Positions 25,332 to 32,603 of a stretch of DNA of 64,000 nt are shown one piece after another. Both the position numbers and the translations under genes were made by a program. The stretch is from Flavobacterium sp. N2038 (GTDB lineage Bacteria > Bacteroidota > Bacteroidia > Flavobacteriales > Flavobacteriaceae). Numbering within the stretch: position 1 is the first letter of the stretch; each line of letters begins with the position of its first letter. The notes below the pieces were generated by a model. That model saw nothing but the letters and a program-made list of their open reading frames with translations, was not told the origin of the DNA and ran no database searches. The stretch is from contig NZ_CP110001.1 in NCBI RefSeq assembly GCF_025947185.1, positions 868,001 through 932,000 of the forward strand, written 5' to 3'.

Positions 25332-26024
25332 ATGGAAAATTTACAAAATATAAGAATTGCTGTTGATGCAATTGTTTTTGGTTATAAAAACAATGGTTTA
25401 TATGCGCTTTTAATTGAACAGAAATTTGGTTCAGCAGATAAATATTGGGCATTGCCCGGAGGTTTAGTTCAGAATGATGAATCCTTGAGCGATGCAGTAA
25501 TACGTGAATTGCATGAAGAAACCAATGTACAGTTAACTTTTATGGAACAGTTGTACACTTTTGGAGATAATATTTACAGAGATTCCCGAAACCGTGTAAT
25601 TTCGGTAGCCTATTACGCATTAGTCGACGCTTCAAATTTAGAAATTAAAGCCGATACAGATGCCGAAAGAGTGCAATGGTGTAAAATAGATGAAATTCCA
25701 ACTTTGGCTTTTGATCATAATTTAATACTCGAAAAAGCAATTTCCAGATTAAAATCAAAACTAATCTATGAACCAATTGGTTTTGATCTGCTTCCCGAAG
25801 AATTCTTGTTTTCAGATCTTGAAAATCTTTATTGCACTATTTTAGAAAAAGAAATTGATCGACGAAACTTCAGAAAAAAAATCCTCAGCTTTGATATTTT
25901 AGAGCAAACAGAAAATTTTTCACCCGTAAAAACAGGTCGCCCGGCGAAACTTTTTAAATTCAATAAATTGAAATATAATGAGTTATCGAATAGGGGCTTT
26001 CACTTCGAAATAAAGTTTGCGTAA
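25332..26024 (+). CDS. NrtR-like Nudix regulator of the NAD/ADP-ribose operon
   Basis: A 230-residue protein with an N-terminal Nudix domain (about 8-140) and a C-terminal winged helix (about 150-230; YEPIGFDLLPEEFLFSDLENL and RRNFRKKIL). The Nudix box GGLVQNDESLSDAVIRELHE...ET is nearly intact, with Gly to Asn at one late position, so it could still bind or even cleave ADP-ribose. NrtR proteins repress NAD salvage genes and let go on binding ADP-ribose. It lies directly upstream of, and in the same direction as, the operon starting at 26099, whose promoter carries a 21-bp palindrome. Autoregulation is not obvious. Confidence 0.88.
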   Translation: MENLQNIRIAVDAIVFGYKNNGLYALLIEQKFGSADKYWALPGGLVQNDESLSDAVIRELHEETNVQLTFMEQLYTFGDNIYRDSRNRVISVAYYALVDASNLEIKADTDAERVQWCKIDEIPTLAFDHNLILEKAISRLKSKLIYEPIGFDLLPEEFLFSDLENLYCTILEKEIDRRNFRKKILSFDILEQTENFSPVKTGRPAKLFKFNKLKYNELSNRGFHFEIKFA

Positions 26025-26041
26025 TTTTTACACAAAATAAA

Positions 26042-26071
26042 TTGTTTATTTAAAATTAAATTCTACATTTG
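26042..26071 (+). promoter_or_regulatory. Promoter of the NAD/ADP-ribose operon
   Basis: TTG (26042-26044), 19 bases, then TACATTTG (26064-26071), close to the Bacteroidota consensus. Transcription would begin near 26078, inside the palindromic operator. Confidence 0.65.
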
Positions 26072-26088
26072 CGTATAATTAACGCAAA
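26068..26088 (+). promoter_or_regulatory. Putative operator: perfect 21-bp palindrome
   Basis: TTTGCGT (26068-26074), a 7-base AT-only centre, then ACGCAAA (26082-26088). The arms are exact inverse complements. It overlaps the TTTG of the -7 element and the predicted start point, which fits a repressor site for the NrtR-like protein encoded just upstream. Confidence 0.65.
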
Positions 26089-26098
26089 CTAAAAACCT

Positions 26099-26926
26099 AT
26101 GATACTAAATCTTGACCCAAAATTCACTCCTTTTAACAATCAGGAAGAAATCAAATTTCAAAGTTTTACATTTTCTGGAGGAGAACCTCATATAAAAATT
26201 AATCCCGATTTTGATAGCAATCAGAAAATAACAATCACACATAGATTAAATTCTTTCAACGATTTAGGTTTGTTGTGTATTGCAGTTGATGCGTTGCGCA
26301 GAATGGACGTTAAAATTATCGATCTCTTTATTCCGTATTTTCCGGCTGCCAGACAAGATCGTGTTATGATTCCCGGCGAACCATTATCTGTAAAAGTTTA
26401 TGCTGATATTATAAATGCCTTGCAATTAAACAAAGTGTTTGTTTTTGATGCGCATTCTGAAGTGACTCCGGCTTTAGTAAACAATTGTACTGTAATTCCG
26501 AACCATACTTTTATTCAGCAAATTTTAAAAGTTATAGGTGAAAACGTAAAATTGATTTCTCCGGATGGCGGCGCTTTAAAGAAAATCTACAAAGTTTCTG
26601 AATTTTTAGGTGGAATTGATGTTGTAGAATGCAGCAAAAGCCGTGATGTAAAAACAGGAAAATTATCTGGTTTTAAAGTATATGAAGAAGATCTAAAGGG
26701 AATGGATTGTTTAATTGTGGATGATATTTGCGACGGAGGAGGAACTTTCGTAGGATTAGCTGAAGAATTAAAAAAGAAAAATGCCGGAAAATTATACTTA
26801 GCAGTAAGCCACGGAATTTTTAATAAAGGGTTTGAAGTTTTAAATTGTTTTGATAAAATCTTCACAACCAATTCAGTAAAAGACTTTGACAATGAAAAGG
26901 TTGAAGTCGTAAAATTAGAATTATGA
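26099..26926 (+). CDS. PRPP-synthetase-like enzyme (ribose-phosphate or ADP-ribose pyrophosphokinase candidate)
   Basis: A 275-residue member of the Prs fold, shorter than housekeeping Prs (about 310). Landmarks are IPYFPAARQDRV (78-89), the divalent metal site FDAHSE (116-121), a flexible-loop KSR (180-182) and the PRPP loop IVDDICDGGGT (206-216). Housekeeping Prs usually has VDDIxDTAGT at this loop, so this is a distinct branch. Members next to NAMPT genes are thought to supply PRPP; the phage homolog Adps instead pyrophosphorylates ADP-ribose. Which is true here cannot be decided by reading. It is the first gene after the operator, and its stop overlaps the next start by 4 bases. Confidence 0.88.
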   Translation: MILNLDPKFTPFNNQEEIKFQSFTFSGGEPHIKINPDFDSNQKITITHRLNSFNDLGLLCIAVDALRRMDVKIIDLFIPYFPAARQDRVMIPGEPLSVKVYADIINALQLNKVFVFDAHSEVTPALVNNCTVIPNHTFIQQILKVIGENVKLISPDGGALKKIYKVSEFLGGIDVVECSKSRDVKTGKLSGFKVYEEDLKGMDCLIVDDICDGGGTFVGLAEELKKKNAGKLYLAVSHGIFNKGFEVLNCFDKIFTTNSVKDFDNEKVEVVKLEL

Positions 26927-27741
26927 ATAAAAATTATAGAGTAGAAATAGCAAATAAAACCTTAGAAATAGTTAAGAATGGGTTTTATGAATATAAAGGA
27001 AAAAAGATTGTTGTAGAAAAAGAACTCAAAGAATCTATACAAAATACGTTTACAATTGCGCCAAATGATTGGGACGCAATCCTGAAAACTCCAATTGAGA
27101 ATAAGTTTGAAACAGAAATTGTTACTAAAAATTGTTCTACAATTGAAGCACTTGCTCAAGAGAAAAATGACAAAATCTGTGTTTTGAATTTCGCTTCAGC
27201 AAAAAATCCGGGTGGTGGATTTTTAGGCGGTGCTTCTGCTCAGGAAGAAAGTCTGGCCAGATCTTCAAACCTTTATGAAACACAAATCAAAAACAAAGCG
27301 ATGTATGATTTTAACAGAAATCAATCTTCGTTTTTATATTCAGATTATATGATTTATAGTCCGAATGTTTTGTTTTGGAACGATGATAATGGAAATTATT
27401 TTGAAAAACCATTAACAGCTGATGTAATTACAGCAGCTGCACCCAACAAAGGTGCGATGGTGCAACATAACAGGAAAGAAGAAATTGCCGAAATAGAAGA
27501 GGCTTTAAAAGAAAGAATGGATAAAGTATTGGCAATTGCTTTAAAACAAAAAAGCAATACACTGATTTTGGGAGCTTGGGGCTGTGGTGTTTTTAGAAAT
27601 GAATCCAAAGATGTAGCCTATTTGTTCAAAGAAATTATTACAGATAAATATGCAGGAGCTTTTAAAAAAATAGTTTTTGCCGTATTTGACAATTCTGAAA
27701 AGAAATCAAACTTTAAGCAGTTTGAAGATATGTTTAATTAG
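26923..27741 (+). CDS. Bacterial-type poly(ADP-ribose) glycohydrolase (macrodomain fold)
   Basis: A 272-residue TIGR02452-type PARG. The catalytic signature is NPGGGFLGGASAQEESLAR (95-113): GGG at 97-99, then QEE at 107-109, with the glutamates that cleave ribose-ribose or base-linked ADP-ribose bonds. A macrodomain core follows (DVITAAAPN, LILGAWGCGVFRN). Bacterial members remove ADP-ribose chains or single ADP-ribose from protein or DNA. Translation is coupled to the Prs-like gene. It fits a role in freeing ADP-ribose for recycling. Confidence 0.92.
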   Translation: MNKNYRVEIANKTLEIVKNGFYEYKGKKIVVEKELKESIQNTFTIAPNDWDAILKTPIENKFETEIVTKNCSTIEALAQEKNDKICVLNFASAKNPGGGFLGGASAQEESLARSSNLYETQIKNKAMYDFNRNQSSFLYSDYMIYSPNVLFWNDDNGNYFEKPLTADVITAAAPNKGAMVQHNRKEEIAEIEEALKERMDKVLAIALKQKSNTLILGAWGCGVFRNESKDVAYLFKEIITDKYAGAFKKIVFAVFDNSEKKSNFKQFEDMFN

Positions 27742-27781
27742 TTTCAAGTTCTCAAAGTAACCTGAAACCTAAAACAAAAAA

Positions 27782-28309
27782 ATGAAATACAATATAGATA
27801 CTATAGCTCCGGAAAGTAAATTTTTATTTTTCTGGGGACATCAGCCAAGTAAAGACGGAACAATAATCAAAACCTGTTTCAGCCAGTGGTGGTTAAGCTC
27901 TTTTGAAGTGGAAGGAGTTACCTATAAAACTGCAGAGCACTGGATGATGGCAAAAAAAGCGGAATTGTTTAAAGACCAGGAAATTCTAGAAAAAATCATA
28001 AAATGTAATTCTCCTGCCGAAGCCAAAAAATTAGGCCGTAAAGTGAGAAACTATGATGATAAAATCTGGTTAGAAAACCGATTTGAAATCGTAAAACAAG
28101 GGAATTATCATAAGTTCAGTCAAAATGCAGATTTGAAAATATTTTTGCTGAATACCTATGATAGAGTTTTGGTAGAAGCAAGTCCTGTTGACTCTATTTG
28201 GGGAATTGGAATGGCAGGGGATCACAAAGACGCTTTTAGTCCTAAAAAATGGAAAGGCTTAAATCTTTTAGGTTTTGCTTTGATGGAAGTTAGGGATGAG
28301 CTGAGATAA
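27782..28309 (+). CDS. NADAR-domain protein (YbiA-like)
   Basis: A 175-residue NADAR fold. Characteristic pieces are WLSSFEVEGVTYKTAEHWMMAKKA (read as SSFEVEG and KTAEHWMMAKKA, with E52), RKVRNYDDKIW, KFSQN and SPVDSIWGIGM. NADAR proteins were named from genomic links to NAD and ADP-ribose. Known members cleave N-glycosidic bonds, including removal of ADP-ribose from guanine in DNA or RNA, or act on riboflavin intermediates (YbiA). Given its neighbours, an ADP-ribosyl-guanine hydrolase is the favoured role. Confidence 0.88.
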   Translation: MKYNIDTIAPESKFLFFWGHQPSKDGTIIKTCFSQWWLSSFEVEGVTYKTAEHWMMAKKAELFKDQEILEKIIKCNSPAEAKKLGRKVRNYDDKIWLENRFEIVKQGNYHKFSQNADLKIFLLNTYDRVLVEASPVDSIWGIGMAGDHKDAFSPKKWKGLNLLGFALMEVRDELR

Positions 28310-28374
28310 AACTACGAATGAGAGGATGTTTGGAAGAAGCATTTCATAAGTAGTAGAATTATAAACGAATTTAA

Positions 28375-28402
28375 TTTGCGTTCTCTAAACTAAGAACGTT
28401 TG
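28375..28402 (+). promoter_or_regulatory. Possible internal operator half-site upstream of kptA
   Basis: TTTGCGT occurs at 28375-28381, identical to one arm of the 26068 operator, and CGTTCT/AGAACG forms a 6-bp inverted repeat around it (28379-28398). Two direct copies of GAACGTTTGAA follow. The second operator arm is not conserved, so this is weak. Confidence 0.3.
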
Positions 28403-28432
28403 AAGTTAGAACGTTTGAAAAAAATATTAAAA

Positions 28433-28981
28433 ATGAATGAAAATATAGCAAAAAGCGTCAGTAAGTTTTTAAGTCTGGTGCTTAGACATTCGCCGGAAAA
28501 AATCGGATTAAAATTAGACGAAAACGGTTGGGCAGATGTCAATGAATTAATAGAAAAATGTACTAAAAAAGGGAATCGTCTTGACGCTGAACTTTTAGAT
28601 TACGTTGTAGAAAATAACGATAAAAAGCGTTTTGCTTATAATGAAGATAAAAGCAAAATTCGTGCAAGTCAGGGACATTCTATTTCAGTAGAACTGGATC
28701 TGGCAGAAACAGAACCTTTAGAATATTTGTATCACGGAACGGTTGGAAAATTTATGGAAAGCATAGAGAAAGAAGGTTTGAAAAAAATGAACCGTCAACA
28801 TGTGCATCTTTCCAAAGACAAAGAAACTGCGATTAAAGTAGGTAGCAGACGTGGCGTTCCTCAAATTTTGACCGTTAGAAGCGGTGACATGCACAGAGAC
28901 GGATTTAAATTTTATTTGTCTGAAAACAATGTATGGCTTACAGATGAAGTTCCGGCAAAGTATCTCGAGTTTAAATCTTAA
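28433..28981 (+). CDS. kptA: RNA 2'-phosphotransferase, KptA/Tpt1 family
   Basis: A 182-residue protein from the ATG at 28433; a TTG at 28400 lies in a repeat and is unlikely. The N-terminal winged helix has SKFLSLVLRHSPEKIGLKLDE (read in two parts). The ADP-ribosyltransferase-like half has LYHGTVGKFMESI, HVHLSKDKETAIKVGSRRG and the terminal strand VWLTDEVP. Tpt1 transfers the splice-site 2'-phosphate of RNA to NAD+, making ADP-ribose 1'',2''-cyclic phosphate. Bacteria lack that splicing, so the substrate is probably a modified or repaired RNA end. It consumes NAD+, like its neighbours it handles ADP-ribose. Confidence 0.92.
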   Translation: MNENIAKSVSKFLSLVLRHSPEKIGLKLDENGWADVNELIEKCTKKGNRLDAELLDYVVENNDKKRFAYNEDKSKIRASQGHSISVELDLAETEPLEYLYHGTVGKFMESIEKEGLKKMNRQHVHLSKDKETAIKVGSRRGVPQILTVRSGDMHRDGFKFYLSENNVWLTDEVPAKYLEFKS

Positions 28982-29001
28982 AATAATCTAATAAAGAAGT
29001 T

Positions 29002-29841
29002 ATGATTTTAGAAGCAGCAATAGGCGATGCATACGGTGCAGGTTTTGAATTTAGAGATTTAAGTTTTATCTCTAAAAATAACAATTTGACTCAGTATGAT
29101 AAACATGGAATGTACACAGAGATTTATAAAAAATATACTGATGATACCCAAATGGCGATTGCGATTTCGGAATTGCTTTTAGAAGAGGATAATTGGAATG
29201 AGATTAAAGTAGCAGATAAGTTTGTAGAAGTATTTCACAGAGATAAAAGAAGAGGATATTCAGACAGAGTTTACAACGCTTTGGATGCCAGTAAAAACGG
29301 TTCTGATTTTATCAAAATAATCGACAATGGAAGCAGTGGAAATGGTTCTGCCATGAGAGCGTATTCCATTGGATATTTAAAAGATATTAAACAAATACTC
29401 GAGTTCTGTGAGATTCAGGCGAAAACTTCCCATAATACAGTTGAAGGAATAAGCTGTGCTAAGCGTATAGCTTTAGCAGTTCATTATTTTAAATATAATC
29501 TGGGTGACGGATCTACTCTGATAAATTTTCTAAATGAAACTTTAAAAGAAAATGAAAACTATAGAATTACTTCTCCAATCGACATGCATGGATATCCAAC
29601 AACACAAGCTGTAATTAAAATGGTTTCAGAAGCTGTTTCTATGAAAGATTGCCTAAAAACAGGAATCGGTTATGGCGGAGATACAGATACCGTTGCAGCT
29701 TTGTCTATGGCAATTTTAAGTCAGAAGCAAAATTGTGAGAAAACGTTGCCATCATTTCTTTATGAAGAATTAGAGAATGATAAATTCGGAAAAGATTTTC
29801 TAATAAAATTGGATGCATCTTTGAATAACAAGTTTAGTTAA
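29002..29841 (+). CDS. ADP-ribosylglycohydrolase family protein, first copy
   Basis: A 279-residue DraG/ARH-fold protein. The two-metal site is given by YTDDTQMAIAI (DD at 47-48) and GYGGDTDTVAALSMAI (about 223-238). The N-terminal EAAIGDAYGAGFEF is also typical. Family members release ADP-ribose from arginine, serine, O-acetyl-ADP-ribose or, in some cases, nucleic acid. It differs a great deal from the second ARH gene at 31662, so the two probably act on different links. It is 20 bases downstream of kptA. Confidence 0.92.
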   Translation: MILEAAIGDAYGAGFEFRDLSFISKNNNLTQYDKHGMYTEIYKKYTDDTQMAIAISELLLEEDNWNEIKVADKFVEVFHRDKRRGYSDRVYNALDASKNGSDFIKIIDNGSSGNGSAMRAYSIGYLKDIKQILEFCEIQAKTSHNTVEGISCAKRIALAVHYFKYNLGDGSTLINFLNETLKENENYRITSPIDMHGYPTTQAVIKMVSEAVSMKDCLKTGIGYGGDTDTVAALSMAILSQKQNCEKTLPSFLYEELENDKFGKDFLIKLDASLNNKFS

Positions 29842-29881
29842 TCATGTAAAGAACTTTTTACTAATCATAAAATGCGTAGTT

Positions 29882-30445
29882 ATGCTAAATATCATTAATG
29901 AAGGATTGGATATTTATACAATAGATAATTTTCTTAGCCTGGAAGAATGTAACGAACTGGTAAAGAAAAGTGAGTTAATTGGTTTTGAAGAAGCTGAAGT
30001 TAATGTTGATGGAGCACAAAAAATGATGAAAATGGTGCGCAATAACGAACGTATCATGTATGAGGATCATGAATATGCATCTTTAATCTGGCAAAAATTA
30101 AAATCTTATGTTAAGCCTGTTGTTAACGAGAGTATAGTCATAGGATTAAATGAAATGTTTAGGTTTTATAAGTATAACCCTAGCCAGCGATTTAAAATGC
30201 ACCGAGATGGTAGTTATAAACGCAACGAATCTGAATTTAGTTATTATACTTTTCTCATTTATTTGAATGAGGGATATGTAGGCGGAGAAACAAAATTTGC
30301 TTCGGGAGAAATTATTACGCCCAAAACCGGAACAGCGCTTATTTTTGAACATAGTCAGCGTCATGAAGGAGCAGCTTTGATTTCGGGAATAAAGTATGTT
30401 TTAAGGAGCGATATTATGTATAAACTGAAAGACGGTAATAATTGA
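29882..30445 (+). CDS. 2-oxoglutarate/Fe(II)-dependent oxygenase (prolyl-4-hydroxylase-like)
   Basis: A 187-residue P4Hc-type oxygenase. Iron ligands are H107 and D109 (KMHRDGSY) and H161 (QRHEGA); R175 (YVLRSDIMY) would bind 2-oxoglutarate. The double-stranded beta-helix strands are complete. Relatives hydroxylate prolines or repair alkylated bases. A role in this operon is not known; oxidation of a ribose, base or protein side chain carrying ADP-ribose is possible. Its TGA overlaps the next ATG (TGATG). Confidence 0.88.
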   Translation: MLNIINEGLDIYTIDNFLSLEECNELVKKSELIGFEEAEVNVDGAQKMMKMVRNNERIMYEDHEYASLIWQKLKSYVKPVVNESIVIGLNEMFRFYKYNPSQRFKMHRDGSYKRNESEFSYYTFLIYLNEGYVGGETKFASGEIITPKTGTALIFEHSQRHEGAALISGIKYVLRSDIMYKLKDGNN

Positions 30446-31176
30446 TGAAAAGAACTCTGGTTTTTGGCGATATTCATGGTGGATTAAAAGCATTAATTCA
30501 GTTGTTAGAAAGAATTGATTATTCAGAAAATGACAGATTTATTTTTCTGGGAGATTATGTTGACGGCTGGAGTGAATCAAAACAATTGATTGATTTTCTT
30601 ATCGATTTATCCCAAAAACAAGAATGCATTTTTATAAAAGGAAATCACGATGCCTGGTGTCAGGAATGGTTAGAAGATGGTGTGATAAATGATATTTGGT
30701 TTTTACACGGAGGAAAATCAACTATAGAAAGTTATGCCGATATTGAATTTTCAGAAAAAGAAAAGCACCGCCATTTTTTCAATGAGATGAAAGATTATTT
30801 TGTAGACGAAAAGAACAATTTGTTTATTCATGCCGGCTTTTCATCTATGCACGGTCCGGAGAAAGAACATTACAAAACCAATTATTCCTGGGATAGAACT
30901 TTGTGGGAAATGGCTTTAACGATGGATAAAAGAATTCAGAAAGATTCACTTTCGTACCCGAAAAGATTGTTGCTTTTCAATGAAATTTATATCGGTCACA
31001 CACCAACACTTCATTATGATGTCGAAATTCCGATGCAAGGCTGTAATGTTTGGAATATAGATACCGGAGCAGGTTTTTATGGAAAATTAACTTGTTTGGA
31101 TGTTGAAACAAAAGAATTTTGGCAGAGTGATGCAGTACAAACATTTTATCCAGCTGAAAAAGGAAGAAATAAATAA
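30445..31176 (+). CDS. PPP-family metallophosphatase
   Basis: A 243-residue phosphoesterase with all motifs of the Ser/Thr phosphatase/ApaH fold: GDIHGG (8-13), GDYVDG (36-41), GNHD (66-69), FIHAGFS and IGHTPT. It may dephosphorylate a protein, hydrolyse a dinucleotide (ApaH-like), or open the cyclic phosphate made by KptA; the last idea would fit the operon. The ATG at 30445 overlaps the previous stop, and the TTG three bases before it is an unlikely start. Confidence 0.9.
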   Translation: MKRTLVFGDIHGGLKALIQLLERIDYSENDRFIFLGDYVDGWSESKQLIDFLIDLSQKQECIFIKGNHDAWCQEWLEDGVINDIWFLHGGKSTIESYADIEFSEKEKHRHFFNEMKDYFVDEKNNLFIHAGFSSMHGPEKEHYKTNYSWDRTLWEMALTMDKRIQKDSLSYPKRLLLFNEIYIGHTPTLHYDVEIPMQGCNVWNIDTGAGFYGKLTCLDVETKEFWQSDAVQTFYPAEKGRNK

Positions 31177-31178
31177 CC

Positions 31179-31632
31179 ATGAAGAAAATTTATAAAGCAC
31201 CCGAAGAAATCCCCTCGAAAATCGATGTGAAAACCATTTTTTTGGCTGGTTCAATAGAAATGGATAAAGCGATTAACTGGCAGTTGCGCTGCGAAGAATT
31301 GTTGCAGAATGATTAATGTTATTTTTAATCCAAGAAGAAGCGAGTGGGATAGTAGTTGGTCGCAAACCATAGAAAATATTCATTTTAAGGAACAGGTAAG
31401 TTGGGAACTTCACGCACTTGAAAGAGCAGACATTATTATCATGTATTTTGCAGAAAACACAATGTCACCAATATCGTTACTGGAATTTGGACTTTATGCC
31501 CAATCGAATAAAATGATGGTAGTGGTAGAGGAAAATTTCTGGCGCAAAGGTAATATTGATATTGTATGTGAGAGATATGCGGTCGAACAATTTAAAACAT
31601 TAGAAGAGTTAGTTCAAAATCTATTAAGATAA
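31179..31632 (+). pseudogene. Nucleoside 2-deoxyribosyltransferase-like gene, split by a frameshift
   Basis: Two overlapping frames together spell one protein. The first (31179-31316, 45 codons) contains TIFLAGSIEMDKAINWQ and stops in AATGATTAA. The second (31309-31632, 107 codons) begins INVIFNPRRSEWDSS and continues with VSWELHALERADIIIMYFA, SPISLLEFGLYA and FWRKGNIDIVCERY. Intact relatives run AGSIEMG...NPRRD.WDSSW...SPISLLELG in one frame. The catalytic Glu, in LLEFGLYA, sits in the second part. The overlap ATGATTAA could couple two half-proteins, but a small indel or a sequencing error is more likely. Intact relatives cleave or move deoxynucleoside N-glycosidic bonds. Confidence 0.8.
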
Positions 31633-31661
31633 AAAGTACACGGTCATAATTAGAAAGTATC

Positions 31662-32597
31662 ATGAAAAGTAAAATAGAATCAGGTTTATTTGGTGTTGCG
31701 ATTGGTGATGCTTTGGGCGTTCCGGTAGAATTTTACTCCAGATCATCTTTAAAAGAAAATCCTGTTTCTGAAATGATTGGGTACGGAACACATTACCAGC
31801 CGCCAGGAACCTGGAGCGATGATAGTTCTCTCGCTTTTTGTTTAGCAGAAAGTTTATGTGGCGGTTTTGATTTAAATAATATGGCCAAAAATTTCGTTAG
31901 ATGGTATAATGCAGATTTATGGACACCGCATGGAAAAGTTTTTGATATTGGAATAGCAACAAGAAATGCAATGCATAATATAGCAAAAGGACATCAGCCT
32001 GATTTATGTGGCGGTTTTGAAGAAAGAGATAATGGGAATGGTTCCTTAATGCGTATTTTACCATTGGTTTTTTATCTTCAAAAAGAAAAAGATATAGAAG
32101 TTATTTATCAGAAAGTCAAGGCTGTTTCGTCGATCACGCACGCCCATTTCCGTTCCGTATTTGCTTGTTTTATTTATGTTGTATATTGTTTGGAGATTCT
32201 AAAAGATAAAGATAAATTCGAAGCTTATAAAGAAATGCAAAATGTTGTTTCAAGATTTTTAGAAAGCAAAGAATTTAACCCAGTAGAAATTGGATTGTTT
32301 GAAAGGATTTTGAAGAATGATATTTTTTCATATTCAGAAAATGAAATTCATTCGTCCGGTTATGTACTGCATAGTTTAGAAGCTAGTGTCTGGTGTTTTT
32401 TAAATTTTGATTCTTATGAAGAAACGGTTTTAAAAGCCGTTAATTTAGGTGGAGATACAGATACAACAAGCGCAATTGCCGGAGGATTAGCAGGGATTTA
32501 TTACGGTATCGAAAATATGCCTCAAAAATGGATTGACAATTTAGTCAGGTCCAATGATATTAAAGATTTAGCAGAAAGATTATCACAAAAAATATAA
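31662..32597 (+). CDS. ADP-ribosylglycohydrolase family protein, second copy
   Basis: A 311-residue ARH/DraG protein. Metal motifs are GTWSDDSSLAFCLAE (WSDDS at 51-55) and NLGGDTDTTSAIAGGLAGIYYG (read in two parts). The WSDDS form is common in this large bacterial branch. Its role would again be release of ADP-ribose from a conjugate. It precedes nadV by 6 bases, so the two are tightly linked. Confidence 0.93.
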   Translation: MKSKIESGLFGVAIGDALGVPVEFYSRSSLKENPVSEMIGYGTHYQPPGTWSDDSSLAFCLAESLCGGFDLNNMAKNFVRWYNADLWTPHGKVFDIGIATRNAMHNIAKGHQPDLCGGFEERDNGNGSLMRILPLVFYLQKEKDIEVIYQKVKAVSSITHAHFRSVFACFIYVVYCLEILKDKDKFEAYKEMQNVVSRFLESKEFNPVEIGLFERILKNDIFSYSENEIHSSGYVLHSLEASVWCFLNFDSYEETVLKAVNLGGDTDTTSAIAGGLAGIYYGIENMPQKWIDNLVRSNDIKDLAERLSQKI

Positions 32598-32603
32598 AAA
32601 TAT

